NCBI RefSeq assembly: GCF_030695065.1
Contig: NZ_JAUYTR010000016.1
Coordinates: 310,001 to 374,000, forward strand
Length of the DNA: 64,000 nt
DNA from: Sediminibacterium sp.
GTDB lineage: Bacteria > Bacteroidota > Bacteroidia > Chitinophagales > Chitinophagaceae
Direction: 5' to 3'
Shown here: positions 38,620 through 47,959 of the stretch, in pieces
How the letters are laid out: the number at the start of each line of letters is the position of its first letter
Position numbering within the stretch: position 1 is the stretch's first letter
Notes under the pieces: model-generated
The model's database searches: none
Told to the model about the DNA's origin: nothing
Seen by the model: only the letters and a program-made list of their open reading frames with translations
Translations under genes and position numbers: made by a program

Positions 38620-40548
38620 GTGAAATATTGTTTTTTTATTTTTTCCTTATTCATCAATCTTAGTGCGAATGCACAACTCTGTACAGGTAGTTTAGGAGAG
38701 CCTGTAGTCAATATCAGTTTCGGCAATAAAAATTCGGCTGCTGGGCCTTTAAGACCAGGTGTAACCAATTTAGGTTATGCAGCCACAGGGTGCCCAAACG
38801 ACGGCAACTATACCATCTCCAATGCTGCTTTAGGTTGTTTTTCAAGTACTTGGCACGATATTAATAGAGATCATACTGGAGATGAAGATGGTCGATTTAT
38901 GTTGATTAATGCCACCAATGCACCCAGTGTGTTTTTTGTTGATACCATTACGGGGCTTTGTGGCAATACCAGTTATGAGTTTGGCGCATGGGTTGCCAAT
39001 GTGTTGAAACCATCGAGTTGTAATGGAAGTGGAACCAAACCCAACTTAACATTTACTATTGAAACCCTCTCGGGAACAGTGTTAGAATCGTACAACACAG
39101 GCAATATAAATGAAGACGCTATATTAACATTTAAACAATATGGATTCTTATTTAAGCCAGATATTAATACCACCACCATTGTTTTAAGAATTGCCAATAA
39201 TGCTGGAACAGGTTGTGGAAACGACCTTGCATTGGATGACATTACTTTCAGGCCATGTGGACCTGTAATGAGCGCCAGTATTGATGGGGTAGCTGGTTTT
39301 ACTAAAAATGTTTGCTTTAACAATCAAACCAATTTGAATTTAAATATGTCTGTTGGATCAGGTTATTTAAACCCAGTTTATCAATGGCAGTTGAGTACTA
39401 ATTTGGGGAATACTTGGAACGATATTTTAGGTGCAACTAGTACTAATTATATAAGGAACGGAACTTCTGTGGGCACTTTTCAATATCGATTAGTTGCCGG
39501 AGAATCTGCGTTTGCAAGTGTTGCATCATGTAAAACTGCTTCACTCCCTGTTACCATTAAAATAAATAATGAAGCGCCCAAGTTGGGCAACCAAACCATC
39601 AACCAATGTATTGGAGGAAGTATCAATTTTAATGGTGCTTCTGGATCAGGATCAAGCTTAACCTATCAATGGACTGGGCCAAACGGTTTTAGTGCGGCTA
39701 TTCGTGATCCAACCTTACCCAATATTCGTTTGGGAGACACAGGTAGATATATTGTTCAAGTTTCTACCAACGAAGGATGTTCTGCAAATGATACAATTAC
39801 CATAACAGCTTATAATGCAATCAATGGCTCTTATACTGGCAATAACCTAATTTGTTTAGGAGATAGTACATTACTATCAGCTGTTGGTGGTAGCCAATTT
39901 GAATGGTATAATAATACCCGTGCAATTGTTGGATCAAATAGTTTCTACTTAGCTAAACCAACTGATACCACCTCTTATCAATTATTGTTTAGAGATGCAA
40001 TGGGATGTTCAGATTCAATTAATATACCCGTGAAGGTGATTAAACCACCTGTGGTTGATGCTGGCCCAAATAGAAGCATTATGCAAGGAAATAGTACCGC
40101 TTTGTTGGGAAGTATTTCTGGACAAAACAATGGATTTGTTTGGTCGCCCCTAACCAATATATTGCAGCAAAATACATTAACTCCTTTGGTAAGTCCATTT
40201 AATACCACTACTTATACTTTAACCGCATATGGCCTTAACGGTTGTACAATAACATCAGATACGGCTCTAGTACGTGTATTCGTCAGCATTGCTCCTCCTA
40301 ATTCATTTTCTCCTAATGGAGATGGTATTCATGATATTTGGTTGGTACCAGGATTAGAAACCTATCCCTTTTCAGAATTGAGTATTTTTAACAGAGCAGG
40401 ACAAATCATGTTCCAAGCAAAACCATATGCAGAGGGTTGGGATGGAAAATACAAAGGCAAAGATGTTCCATCAGGCGTATATTATTATATCATCAATCGC
40501 GGCAACGGAGAAGCATTGTTGTCGGGCAGTATTTATTTAATTAAATAA
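38620..40548 (+). CDS. secreted Ig-like-domain protein with T9SS type B (gliding-motility-associated) C-terminal sorting domain
   Basis: Predicted surface or extracellular protein, function unknown. It starts at GTG 38620, giving the signal peptide MKYCFFIFSLFINLSANAQ. The 642 residues contain a Cys-rich adhesin-like N-terminal region (about 20-215), then Ig/PKD-like repeats (YQWQLSTNLGNTWNDI, YQWTGPNGFSA) and a C-terminal block. That block, PNSFSPNGDGIHDIW followed by IFNRAGQIMF and PSGVYYYIINRG, is the CHU_C/type B sorting signal. It is cargo for the type IX secretion system, whose machinery is not in this window. YhcH and a sulfatase follow on the same strand. Confidence 0.88.
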   Translation: MKYCFFIFSLFINLSANAQLCTGSLGEPVVNISFGNKNSAAGPLRPGVTNLGYAATGCPNDGNYTISNAALGCFSSTWHDINRDHTGDEDGRFMLINATNAPSVFFVDTITGLCGNTSYEFGAWVANVLKPSSCNGSGTKPNLTFTIETLSGTVLESYNTGNINEDAILTFKQYGFLFKPDINTTTIVLRIANNAGTGCGNDLALDDITFRPCGPVMSASIDGVAGFTKNVCFNNQTNLNLNMSVGSGYLNPVYQWQLSTNLGNTWNDILGATSTNYIRNGTSVGTFQYRLVAGESAFASVASCKTASLPVTIKINNEAPKLGNQTINQCIGGSINFNGASGSGSSLTYQWTGPNGFSAAIRDPTLPNIRLGDTGRYIVQVSTNEGCSANDTITITAYNAINGSYTGNNLICLGDSTLLSAVGGSQFEWYNNTRAIVGSNSFYLAKPTDTTSYQLLFRDAMGCSDSINIPVKVIKPPVVDAGPNRSIMQGNSTALLGSISGQNNGFVWSPLTNILQQNTLTPLVSPFNTTTYTLTAYGLNGCTITSDTALVRVFVSIAPPNSFSPNGDGIHDIWLVPGLETYPFSELSIFNRAGQIMFQAKPYAEGWDGKYKGKDVPSGVYYYIINRGNGEALLSGSIYLIK

Positions 40549-40551
40549 ACT

Positions 40552-41004
40552 ATGATTCTAGATTCAATTGATTGTTTACAAAACTATTCTAAGCTGCATC
40601 CACGATTTGCAAAAGCTATGGAATACATTACTGCAGCTAAATACAGCGAGTTAACCCCTGGTGAAATTAAATTGGATGGAGAAGATATTCGTGCCATTGT
40701 AATTCACGATCAATTAGTGAATGAAAAAGATTCTACCGATTATTTTGAATGTCATAATACTTACATAGATATTCAAATAGTGTATGAAGGAGTGGAGCGG
40801 GTAGGATGGAAGTCTCGAACCAATTGTATGTTTCCGCGTGGTGAATACAATGCCGAAAAAGACGTACTTTTTTATGAAGACAAACCTGAATTATTTTTTG
40901 AATTAAAGCCAGCTCATTTCACTATCTATTTTCCCAATGATGTGCATGCACCAATGATTGGAGAAGGGGTAATTAAGAAAATGGTGGTGAAAGTAAAGTT
41001 GTAG
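40552..41004 (+). CDS. YhcH/YjgK/YiaL family protein (DUF386)
   Basis: Cupin-like protein of 150 aa, a family linked to sugar catabolism (for example EbgC and the sialic-acid-associated YhcH); the exact reaction is unsettled. Visible hallmarks are GEIKLDGEDIRAIV, YFECHNTYIDIQIVYEGVERVGW and FTIYFPNDVHAPMIG, where conserved His/Glu residues form the metal site. It begins 3 nt after the T9SS cargo gene and 24 nt before the sulfatase, suggesting one transcription unit that may serve breakdown of a sulfated or acidic glycan. Confidence 0.88.
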   Translation: MILDSIDCLQNYSKLHPRFAKAMEYITAAKYSELTPGEIKLDGEDIRAIVIHDQLVNEKDSTDYFECHNTYIDIQIVYEGVERVGWKSRTNCMFPRGEYNAEKDVLFYEDKPELFFELKPAHFTIYFPNDVHAPMIGEGVIKKMVVKVKL

Positions 41005-41028
41005 CTTTAGAATCAATAATACTTAAGC

Positions 41029-42549
41029 ATGAAGCACTCCATTTTGCTAGCACTATTGACCATTTTTATGGTATCAATAAATGCCCAACGTCCTAATATT
41101 GTTTTGATTGTTTCCGATGACCATTCTTATCAAACCATCAGCGCTTATGGCAGCAAGTACATGGAAACACCAAATATTGATCGAATTGCTAAAGAAGGAA
41201 TTCGATTTGATAAAGCTTATGTTACCAACAGTATTTGCGGCCCTAGTAGAGCAGTTATTTTAACTGGTAAATACAGCCACAAAAACGGATTTAAAGACAA
41301 CGCTAATTCTAGTTTTGATGGATCACAAAATACTTTCATTAAAGAATTAACCAAAACGGGTTATCAAACCGCATGGATAGGTAAATGGCATTTACAAACC
41401 AATCCTCAGGGGTTTTCTTATTGGCAAGTGCTGCCGGGTCAGGGTAGTTATTACAATCCCGATTTTTTGATGATGAATGGGGAAAGAAAAAGGGTAGAAG
41501 GGTATGTGTCTGATGTAGTAGAAGATGCGGCTGAAAAATGGTTGAGCGAGAGAGATACCAGCCAACCTTTTTGTTTAGTAATTGGTCATAAAAATACCCA
41601 TCGTACTTGGATGCCCGATACCAAAGATTTGCGTTTGTTTAATCAATCTTCATTCCCTCTACCTGCTAACTTTTACGACAGGTATGAAACCCGTGCAGCT
41701 GCTGCAGTACAAGACATGACAATTGATAAAACCATGCGAATGGGGTATGATTTGAAAATGTTTGATAGTAAAGAAGAAGAAGACAAAGAATTTTCAATTA
41801 AAAGAATGACTTCGGCTCAAAGACAAGCGTACATGTCTTTCTATGATTCTATTTATGCTGATTTTAAATCAAAAAAATTAAGTGGTAAAGCCTTGGTTGA
41901 ATGGAAATACCAGCGCTATATGCAAGACTATTTGGCAACAGCGGCTTCTTTGGATAGAAATATTGGCCGCACTTTAGATTATTTAGACAAACATCAATTG
42001 ACTAAAAATACCATTGTAATTTATGTGAGCGATCAAGGCTTTTATATGGGAGAACATGGTTGGTTCGATAAAAGATTTATGTATGAAGAATCTTTTAGAA
42101 CCCCTATGGTAATGCGTTATCCTGGTGTAGTAAAATCTGGAACTGTAAATAACCAAATGGTTATGAATCTAGACCTTGGCCCTACATTACTAGACGCTGC
42201 AGGTATTAAAGCACCTAGCGACATGCAGGGTAAATCATTTTTGCCTCTAGTAAAAGATGCTGCCAAAAAGGGAAGAAATGCCATGTATTATCACTATTAT
42301 GAAAATGGGGAACATTCGGTATCGCCTCATTTTGGTATAAGTACTGGTCGGTATAAATTAATTCGGTTTTATACCCGTGTAAATGGTTGGGAACTGTTTG
42401 ATTTGGAGAAAGACCCGAGTGAAATGCTTAACATTTATGGTAAAAAAGGCAATGAGAAAATTACTTCTGAATTAAAAAAACAATTGGCCCAGTTGATTGA
42501 GCAGTATGAAGATGTAGAAGCCAGGAAAATAATGGAAGCTGGGGATTAG
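41029..42549 (+). CDS. secreted sulfatase (formylglycine-dependent, arylsulfatase family)
   Basis: Hydrolyses a sulfate ester, in Bacteroidota usually on polysaccharides. The 506-aa protein has a signal peptide (MKHSILLALLTIFMVSINAQ). Metal-binding Asp residues lie in IVLIVSDDHSYQTIS, and the modification motif CGPSRAVILTGKY supplies the Cys that becomes formylglycine. Catalytic GKWHLQ and C-terminal DQGFYMGEHGWFDKR are also present. The C-x-P-S-R motif implies the oxygen-dependent or anSME-type maturation enzyme is encoded elsewhere. Its stop codon lies inside the first copy of a tandem repeat that continues downstream. Confidence 0.93.
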   Translation: MKHSILLALLTIFMVSINAQRPNIVLIVSDDHSYQTISAYGSKYMETPNIDRIAKEGIRFDKAYVTNSICGPSRAVILTGKYSHKNGFKDNANSSFDGSQNTFIKELTKTGYQTAWIGKWHLQTNPQGFSYWQVLPGQGSYYNPDFLMMNGERKRVEGYVSDVVEDAAEKWLSERDTSQPFCLVIGHKNTHRTWMPDTKDLRLFNQSSFPLPANFYDRYETRAAAAVQDMTIDKTMRMGYDLKMFDSKEEEDKEFSIKRMTSAQRQAYMSFYDSIYADFKSKKLSGKALVEWKYQRYMQDYLATAASLDRNIGRTLDYLDKHQLTKNTIVIYVSDQGFYMGEHGWFDKRFMYEESFRTPMVMRYPGVVKSGTVNNQMVMNLDLGPTLLDAAGIKAPSDMQGKSFLPLVKDAAKKGRNAMYYHYYENGEHSVSPHFGISTGRYKLIRFYTRVNGWELFDLEKDPSEMLNIYGKKGNEKITSELKKQLAQLIEQYEDVEARKIMEAGD

Positions 42550-42618
42550 CTTCGCTCCACTTTCAGTGGGATTAGCTTCGCTCCCCATTTCATGGGATTA
42601 GCTTCGCTGATCCTAAAT
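42542..42618 (+). repeat. three tandem copies of a 25-26-bp repeat overlapping the sulfatase stop
   Basis: Copies at 42542-42567, 42568-42593 and 42594-42618 each begin GGGATTAGCTTCGCT and differ in the last ten or so bases. The sulfatase TAG is part of the first copy. Confidence 0.85.
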
Positions 42619-42628
42619 GGGGGAGGCA

Positions 42629-42755
42629 CAAAACAAACAGATGTCCGTTCGCTTTCAGCTCACTTTCATTTTTATTTAGTCCGCTTCGCAAAGCAAGCTT
42701 TGCTCGCTCCCTAAAACAAAAATGCCAGCCAATGGCTGGACATCTGTTTGTTTTG
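42629..42755. repeat. 18-bp perfect inverted repeat flanking the tRNA-Ser terminator region
   Basis: Arms at 42629-42646 (CAAAACAAACAGATGTCC) and 42738-42755 (its exact reverse complement). The right arm is the sequence directly 3' of tRNA-Ser and includes part of its CCA end; the interior holds the tRNA terminator and a GCAAAGC-AA-GCTTTGC hairpin. Confidence 0.8.
42713..42739 (-). terminator. intrinsic terminator of tRNA-Ser
   Basis: Minus-strand CCAGCC-ATT-GGCTGG hairpin followed by CATTTTTGTTTT, just downstream of the tRNA 3' end. Confidence 0.7.
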
Positions 42756-42841
42756 GCGGAGAGCTAGGGATTCGAACCCCAGGACCTGTTACAGTCAACA
42801 GTTTTCAAGACTGCCGCAATCGACCACTCTGCCAGCTCTCC
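42754..42841 (-). tRNA. tRNA-Ser (anticodon TGA), CCA encoded
   Basis: The minus strand reads GGAGAGCTGGCAGAGTGGTC, an anticodon arm GCAGTCTTGAAAACTG giving anticodon TGA, and a long class II variable arm. The T arm is GGGTTCGAATCCC and the closing stem AGCTCTCC pairs with the 5' end. CCA follows the discriminator G. About 85 nt plus CCA, as expected for tRNA-Ser reading UCA and related codons. Confidence 0.96.
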
Positions 42842-42896
42842 GCGGCAAAAGTAAGGGCTGTATTTTTTTTATCCAAAACTTATTTTAATACAAGGT

Positions 42897-42904
42897 TATA
42901 TTTG
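42897..42904 (+). promoter_or_regulatory. Bacteroidota -7 promoter box (TATATTTG)
   Basis: Exact TAnnTTTG upstream of the ABC exporter. It lies 19 nt before TTG 42924 and 10 nt before the ORF-track TTG 42915. Confidence 0.5.
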
Positions 42905-42923
42905 CAAAATAATTTTGATTGGA

Positions 42924-44750
42924 TTGAAAGAACTGGCCTCGTTAAATCAATATTTCTGGAAGTACCGAAAGCGTTTCTTTATTGGAATGTTCTTTGTAAT
43001 TGCCTCCAACTATTTTGCAGTTTTAGCCCCGCAAATCACAGGATATGTGATTAGTCTTGTGCAACAAAGATTGCCCGGAGCTAAGCCAGGAACACCTTAT
43101 AATGCTCATGACGGTATTGTTAACAGCTTTATCCGATTAATTAATGGAAATGAATTCAGCTTTGGATGGCTAATAGCCATTTGTAGTTTGAGCATACTTT
43201 TTATAGCCATCGTAAGAGGAATTCTAATGTTTTTTATGCGGCAGACCATTATTGTAATGAGCCGTCATATAGAATTTGACCAAAAAAATCAAGTTTTCAA
43301 TCAATATCAACGCCTGAACACCAGTTTTTACAAACAAAATAGTACAGGTGATTTAATGAATCGTATTTCTGAAGACGTGAGTAGGGTAAGAATGTATACT
43401 GGCCCTGCAGTAATGTATTTGATTAACCTAGTTACTTTAATTGGGTTTTGTATTGTGAACATGCTCAGCAAAGACGTGAACCTGACCTTGCTCGTATTGG
43501 CTCCGCTCCCCCTATTGGCCATTACTATATACAAAGTCAATAGCATTATCAATAAAAAAAGTGAATCCATACAAGAACATTTGTCCAATCTTACTACCAA
43601 TGCACAAGAGTCTTATTCGGGCATTCGAGTAATCAAATCATTTGTTCAAGAAAAAGCCATGTTGGGTTTCTTTAATCATAATAGTGAGCAGTATAAATCG
43701 AATGCAATAAGCTTGGCAAAAGTGGAAGCATTGTATTTTCCGAGTATGGCGTTGATGATTGGAATCAGTACCTTAATAACCATATTTGTAGGGGGAATGC
43801 AGGCAATGGAAGACCCCACTAAAGTTGGTACCATTGTAGAGTTCGTCATTTATATTAATATGCTTACGTTTCCCGTAAGCGCCATCGGTTGGACGGCAAG
43901 TATGATTCAACGTGCTGCAGCTTCTCAAAAAAGGTTGAATGAATTCTTACAAATAGAACCAGCAATACAAGACCATCCAACCGTATTGCAAGATGAACCC
44001 GTTTCTGGTACCATTGAATTTAAAAATGTCAGTTTCACTTATCCGCATACTGGCATCAAAGCCATACAGGGATTGAATTTAACTATTCCTAGAGGAGAAA
44101 AAGTGTTGATTCTAGGTAAAACTGGAAGTGGTAAATCTACTTTAGCACAATTGTTATTGCGTTTTTATGAACCCAATCAAGGCACCATTGCCATTGGATC
44201 AAAACCCCTTTCGACATATAGCTTAAAACAGCTAAGAACCAATATTAGTTATGTACAACAAGATGTGTTTTTATTTAGCGATACGGTAGCTAATAATATC
44301 CGTTTTGGCGTAAGTGAACACACTTCCATAGAACGTGTGCATGAAGCTGCTAAAAGTGCTAGTATTCATGAAGAAATCATGGGTTTTGAAAATGGATATG
44401 AAACTTTAATAGGAGAGCGGGGGGTTACTTTAAGTGGAGGGCAAAAACAAAGAATTTCTATAGCACGTGCGTTGATTAAAGCTCCTGAAATTGTTTTATT
44501 TGATGATTGCTTAAGTGCAGTAGATGCCAAAACAGAAAAACATATAATTGGCCATTTATACGAATATTTAAAAGCTAAAACAGCGCTAATTGTGACCCAT
44601 AGAATATTTGCGGGTTTTAAATTTGATCAGATTATTGTTTTAGAAGATGGAATAATTATAGAACAAGGAACCCATGAGGAACTCATGGATCTAAATGGCT
44701 ATTACGCCGAATTGTATAAACTACAACTTCAAACCAATAGGGATACCTAA
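42924..44750 (+). CDS. ABC exporter, fused transmembrane and ATPase domains (MsbA/MdlB type)
   Basis: Half-size exporter of about 608 aa that probably works as a dimer in the inner membrane; it could carry lipid A or drugs. The N-terminal six-helix domain (about 15-320) is followed by the ATPase, with Walker A ILGKTGSGKSTLAQ, signature LSGGQKQRISIARAL and Walker B IVLFDDCLSAVD. The residue after the Walker B Asp is Asp instead of the catalytic Glu, seen in some heterodimer-type exporters. There is no in-frame ATG near the start. TTG 42924 (reading MKELASLNQYFW) is chosen because relatives begin MKxL and it sits 19 nt from a promoter box; TTG 42915 is the alternative. Confidence 0.9.
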   Translation: MKELASLNQYFWKYRKRFFIGMFFVIASNYFAVLAPQITGYVISLVQQRLPGAKPGTPYNAHDGIVNSFIRLINGNEFSFGWLIAICSLSILFIAIVRGILMFFMRQTIIVMSRHIEFDQKNQVFNQYQRLNTSFYKQNSTGDLMNRISEDVSRVRMYTGPAVMYLINLVTLIGFCIVNMLSKDVNLTLLVLAPLPLLAITIYKVNSIINKKSESIQEHLSNLTTNAQESYSGIRVIKSFVQEKAMLGFFNHNSEQYKSNAISLAKVEALYFPSMALMIGISTLITIFVGGMQAMEDPTKVGTIVEFVIYINMLTFPVSAIGWTASMIQRAAASQKRLNEFLQIEPAIQDHPTVLQDEPVSGTIEFKNVSFTYPHTGIKAIQGLNLTIPRGEKVLILGKTGSGKSTLAQLLLRFYEPNQGTIAIGSKPLSTYSLKQLRTNISYVQQDVFLFSDTVANNIRFGVSEHTSIERVHEAAKSASIHEEIMGFENGYETLIGERGVTLSGGQKQRISIARALIKAPEIVLFDDCLSAVDAKTEKHIIGHLYEYLKAKTALIVTHRIFAGFKFDQIIVLEDGIIIEQGTHEELMDLNGYYAELYKLQLQTNRDT

Positions 44751-44875
44751 TTTTAGCGTTACAACGTTAAAAAAGATCATATCAATTTGTTTATTTATTT
44801 AATGGAAATTTTTGGTAATTCGGAAACATCTCCTATTTTTAACCATTAACAAACTGTTAACCAAATCAATAAACT

Positions 44876-45358
44876 GTGGCGTACGAGAACAATGACAAAA
44901 AAATGGAGAGTGTGTACAGCACCCGCATCCGTGCAGGAAAGAGAAGAACTTACTTTTTTGATGTAAGAGCAACACGTGGCAATGATTACTTTTTAACCAT
45001 TACTGAGAGCCGTAAACGCTTCGATAACAATGGTTACGACCGTCACAAGATTTTTCTGTACAAAGAAGATTTTAACAAATTCATTAAAGCATTAGGAGAA
45101 GCGGTAGATTTTGTGAAAACAGATTTAATGCCCGACTTTGATTTTGATGCATTTAATCATGAGTATCCAGAAGGTGAAGGAGATGGTGAAAACTATGCAC
45201 CTGAAAATAATAATGAAGCAAGTTTAGTTACTGAAGCTGTAGCATCTCCAGAAGTAGCTGTTGCTGAGCCTACTTATTCAGCTGCAGCGCCCACTTCAAC
45301 CGTAAATGAAGCACCTGCTGTAAACGATACTGCTACTGAAGAAGTAGATAAATGGTAG
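44876..45358 (+). CDS. PUR-alpha-like nucleic-acid-binding protein (DUF3276)
   Basis: Small protein of the PUR-like DUF3276 family, conserved in Bacteroidota and thought to bind single-stranded DNA or RNA. The first 90 residues hold the fold (SVYSTRIRAGKRRTYFFDVRATRGNDY, LTITESRKRF, IFLYKEDFNKFIKALGEAVDFV). The tail after residue 95 is acidic and then Ala/Pro/Val-rich, probably disordered. The start is GTG 44876 (MAYENNDKKMESV); ATG 44903 is a shorter option, but the longer N-terminus is what I recall for the family. It ends at a perfect bidirectional terminator facing hppA. Confidence 0.88.
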   Translation: MAYENNDKKMESVYSTRIRAGKRRTYFFDVRATRGNDYFLTITESRKRFDNNGYDRHKIFLYKEDFNKFIKALGEAVDFVKTDLMPDFDFDAFNHEYPEGEGDGENYAPENNNEASLVTEAVASPEVAVAEPTYSAAAPTSTVNEAPAVNDTATEEVDKW

Positions 45359-45380
45359 TTTTTTCGATTGTTTGCTATAA

Positions 45381-45408
45381 AAAAACCCCCGAAATTTCGG
45401 GGGTTTTT
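45381..45408. terminator. bidirectional intrinsic terminator (perfect palindrome)
   Basis: AAAAACCCCCGAAA / TTTCGGGGGTTTTT between the convergent PUR-like gene and hppA, with T-runs in both directions. Confidence 0.92.
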
Positions 45409-45427
45409 GCTTTCGATACCTTTGCGA

Positions 45428-47863
45428 TTATTTTTTAATTTCAGTCGCTTTTATTTCTATGCCTTTATCGCTCATACTCACGTAGAACTTTTCGTATTTC
45501 TTGTAAACATCATCGGTAACAGCAGTGCCATTAATTAATAGTTTACCCGCTTCAATTTTAATAGAAACATTTTCAGCAGACTCAATAACGCCATCTGTTT
45601 TCAAAGCTTCAATTAAACCAGTTAAACCATCTTCATTAGGCTGAACACTCATGCTCATTGCTGCAGTATCTTGACCTGTAACCCTGATTTCGATTTTCTT
45701 TTCTATTTTGTTTTCAGCTGCCCCAGTTGGATGCAAATGAGCCAAAGTAGGCGCAATTACCAATGAAACAATAGACATCAATTTTATTAAGATATTCATA
45801 GAAGGTCCAGAAGTATCTTTAAATGGATCACCCACTGTATCTCCAGTTACAGAAGCCTTATGTGGTTCTGATTTCTTGTAATACATTTCACCATTAATTT
45901 CAACGCCTTTCTCAAATGATTTCTTGGCATTATCCCAAGCACCACCAGCATTATTCTGGAAGATTCCCATTAGTACACCACTTACAGTTGCACCAGCTAA
46001 GAATCCACCCAATGCTTCTGGTCCTAATAAGAAACCAATTAAAATAGGAGAGATTATTGTGATGGCACCGGGCAACATCATCTTCTTTAAAGAAGCTTCA
46101 GTTGAAATTGCCACACACTTATCATACTCAGGCTTACCAGTACCTTCCATGATGCCAGGTATGGTTCTAAACTGACGACGTACTTCTTCTACCATGGCCA
46201 TAGCCGCTTCACCTACCGCTCTAATAGCGAGTGAAGAGAAGATAAACGGTATCATTCCACCAATAAATAAAGCTGCTAATACATCCGCCTTATAAATATC
46301 AATATGCTGGTTGTTAGGCATTGCAACACCCACAAAAGCAGCAAATAAAGCCAATGCGGTTAAAGCTGCAGAAGCAATTGCAAATCCTTTACCACTTGCA
46401 GCTGTAGTATTACCTACCGCATCTAAAATATCGGTCTTCTCACGAACTTCACCAGGTAATTCACTCATTTCAGCAATACCACCTGCGTTATCTGCAATTG
46501 GTCCAAATGCGTCAATGGCTAATTGCATACCAGTTGTTGCCATCATACCCGCAGCTGCTATAGCCACACCGTATAATCCTGCACAAAGGAATGAACCATA
46601 AATACCACCTGCCAATACAAGAATTGGTAAGAAAGTACTTTCCATACCTATAGCTAAACCACCAATGATATTGGTAGCATGACCTGTAGCAGACTGGCGA
46701 ATAATGCTCATTACCGGACGCTTACCCATTGCGGTGTAGTATTCCGTAATAATGCTCATTAAAGTACCAACCACTAAACCAACTACTATAGCACCGTAAA
46801 CACCATTTCTAGTGAATTCAGCTCCTCTTAAAGTCATTGATTCAGGTAATACATTTCCTACTAAGAAATAACATACAATAGCAGTTAAAACCATCGAACC
46901 ATAGTTACCCATGTTCAAGGCTTTTTGTACAACTGCGGTATTTAATCCAGCGTTTTCACCTATGCGAACAAATAAAGTTCCAATAATAGATAAGATGATT
47001 CCAATACCCGCAATCAACATTGGTAATAAAATAGGAGATAACCCACCAAATGCGTCAACTAATCTTGATCCATCTGCTGCAGTTACTTCATTACCCAATA
47101 CCATTGTAGCTAATACGGTTGCAACATAAGAACCAAATAAATCGGCTCCCATACCTGCAACGTCACCTACGTTGTCACCCACGTTATCCGCAATGGTAGC
47201 GGGGTTACGAGGATCATCTTCAGGAATTCCTGCTTCTACTTTACCTACTAAATCGGCACCTACGTCTGCAGCTTTGGTATAAATACCACCACCAACACGT
47301 GCAAACAAAGCAATACTTTCAGCACCTAAAGAAAAGCCAGTTAATACTTCAATTGTGCGAAGCATACCTTCCACATCTCCATCTGGAGAGAAGTACTGCT
47401 TTAACACTAAAAACAAACCACCTAATCCTAAAACGGCTAGTCCTGAAACACCTAAACCCATTACAGCACCACCAGTAAAAGAAACATTTAAGGCTTTGCT
47501 TAAACTAGTTCTTGCAGCTTCTGCAGTTCGAACGTTGGCTTTAGTAGCCACTTTCATTCCAATGTAACCTGCAGTTGCGCTAAATACGGCTCCAATAAAG
47601 AAGGAGATGGCTATGCTCCAATGGCTGTCTTCATTAGACTGAGCCATAAATCCTAAAAGGATTGCAACAATTACCACAAAATAAGCCAGGATTTTCCACT
47701 CAGCTTTCAAAAAAGCCATTGCACCTTCCGCAATATAAGTGCTGATTTCTTTCATTCTAGCATTACCTGCGTCCTGCTTGGATACCCAGTTAAACTTGAT
47801 TAATGTGTACAGAAGTCCGATGACTCCCATTGCCGGTACGGCATAAAACAATAGATTGTTCAT
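45428..47863 (-). CDS. hppA: membrane-bound ion-pumping pyrophosphatase, K+-dependent type
   Basis: Couples pyrophosphate hydrolysis to H+ and/or Na+ export across the inner membrane. The roughly 811-aa protein has about 16 helices. The pyrophosphate site reads [20 protein letters not shown] and [24 protein letters not shown], with a second Asp-rich block near [17 protein letters not shown]. The motif [10 protein letters not shown] has Ala and Gly at the positions that mark the K+-dependent subclass. A C-terminal extension after the last helices (about 690-811) is unusual and ends in a small beta-rich domain. The ORF-track TTG start overlaps a TATTTTTG promoter box, so ATG 47863 is used. Confidence 0.93.
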   Translation of the reverse strand: MNNLLFYAVPAMGVIGLLYTLIKFNWVSKQDAGNARMKEISTYIAEGAMAFLKAEWKILAYFVVIVAILLGFMAQSNEDSHWSIAISFFIGAVFSATAGYIGMKVATKANVRTAEAARTSLSKALNVSFTGGAVMGLGVSGLAVLGLGGLFLVLKQYFSPDGDVEGMLRTIEVLTGFSLGAESIALFARVGGGIYTKAADVGADLVGKVEAGIPEDDPRNPATIADNVGDNVGDVAGMGADLFGSYVATVLATMVLGNEVTAADGSRLVDAFGGLSPILLPMLIAGIGIILSIIGTLFVRIGENAGLNTAVVQKALNMGNYGSMVLTAIVCYFLVGNVLPESMTLRGAEFTRNGVYGAIVVGLVVGTLMSIITEYYTAMGKRPVMSIIRQSATGHATNIIGGLAIGMESTFLPILVLAGGIYGSFLCAGLYGVAIAAAGMMATTGMQLAIDAFGPIADNAGGIAEMSELPGEVREKTDILDAVGNTTAASGKGFAIASAALTALALFAAFVGVAMPNNQHIDIYKADVLAALFIGGMIPFIFSSLAIRAVGEAAMAMVEEVRRQFRTIPGIMEGTGKPEYDKCVAISTEASLKKMMLPGAITIISPILIGFLLGPEALGGFLAGATVSGVLMGIFQNNAGGAWDNAKKSFEKGVEINGEMYYKKSEPHKASVTGDTVGDPFKDTSGPSMNILIKLMSIVSLVIAPTLAHLHPTGAAENKIEKKIEIRVTGQDTAAMSMSVQPNEDGLTGLIEALKTDGVIESAENVSIKIEAGKLLINGTAVTDDVYKKYEKFYVSMSDKGIEIKATEIKK

Positions 47864-47902
47864 AAGCAATTGTGTGTCAAATGTTAAATTGTTTAAGGTT
47901 GG

Positions 47903-47910
47903 CAAAAATA
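47903..47910 (-). promoter_or_regulatory. Bacteroidota -7 promoter box (TATTTTTG) for hppA
   Basis: Exact TAnnTTTG, 39 nt before ATG 47863. A TTG lies 23 nt further upstream as a possible -33 element. The box contains the first bases of the ORF-track TTG start. Confidence 0.5.
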
Positions 47911-47959
47911 AGGGTTCTAGCCCTTTGGTGCTTCAATAAACGTTGTATAGGGATAATTA

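Noticed and set aside
42722-43054. 110-aa plus-strand ORF covering the tRNA-Ser region
   Set aside because: It is antisense to the tRNA and overlaps the ABC exporter start in another frame.
44751-44875. TTTTAGCGTTACAACGTTAAAA near-palindrome after the ABC exporter
   Set aside because: Short stem with a 2-nt loop and no proper T-run; too weak to call a terminator.
45924-47567. Several plus-strand ORFs of 70-96 aa inside hppA, secDF and groEL
   Set aside because: They are shadows: Ala/Pro/Ser-rich antisense frames of conserved membrane or chaperone genes.
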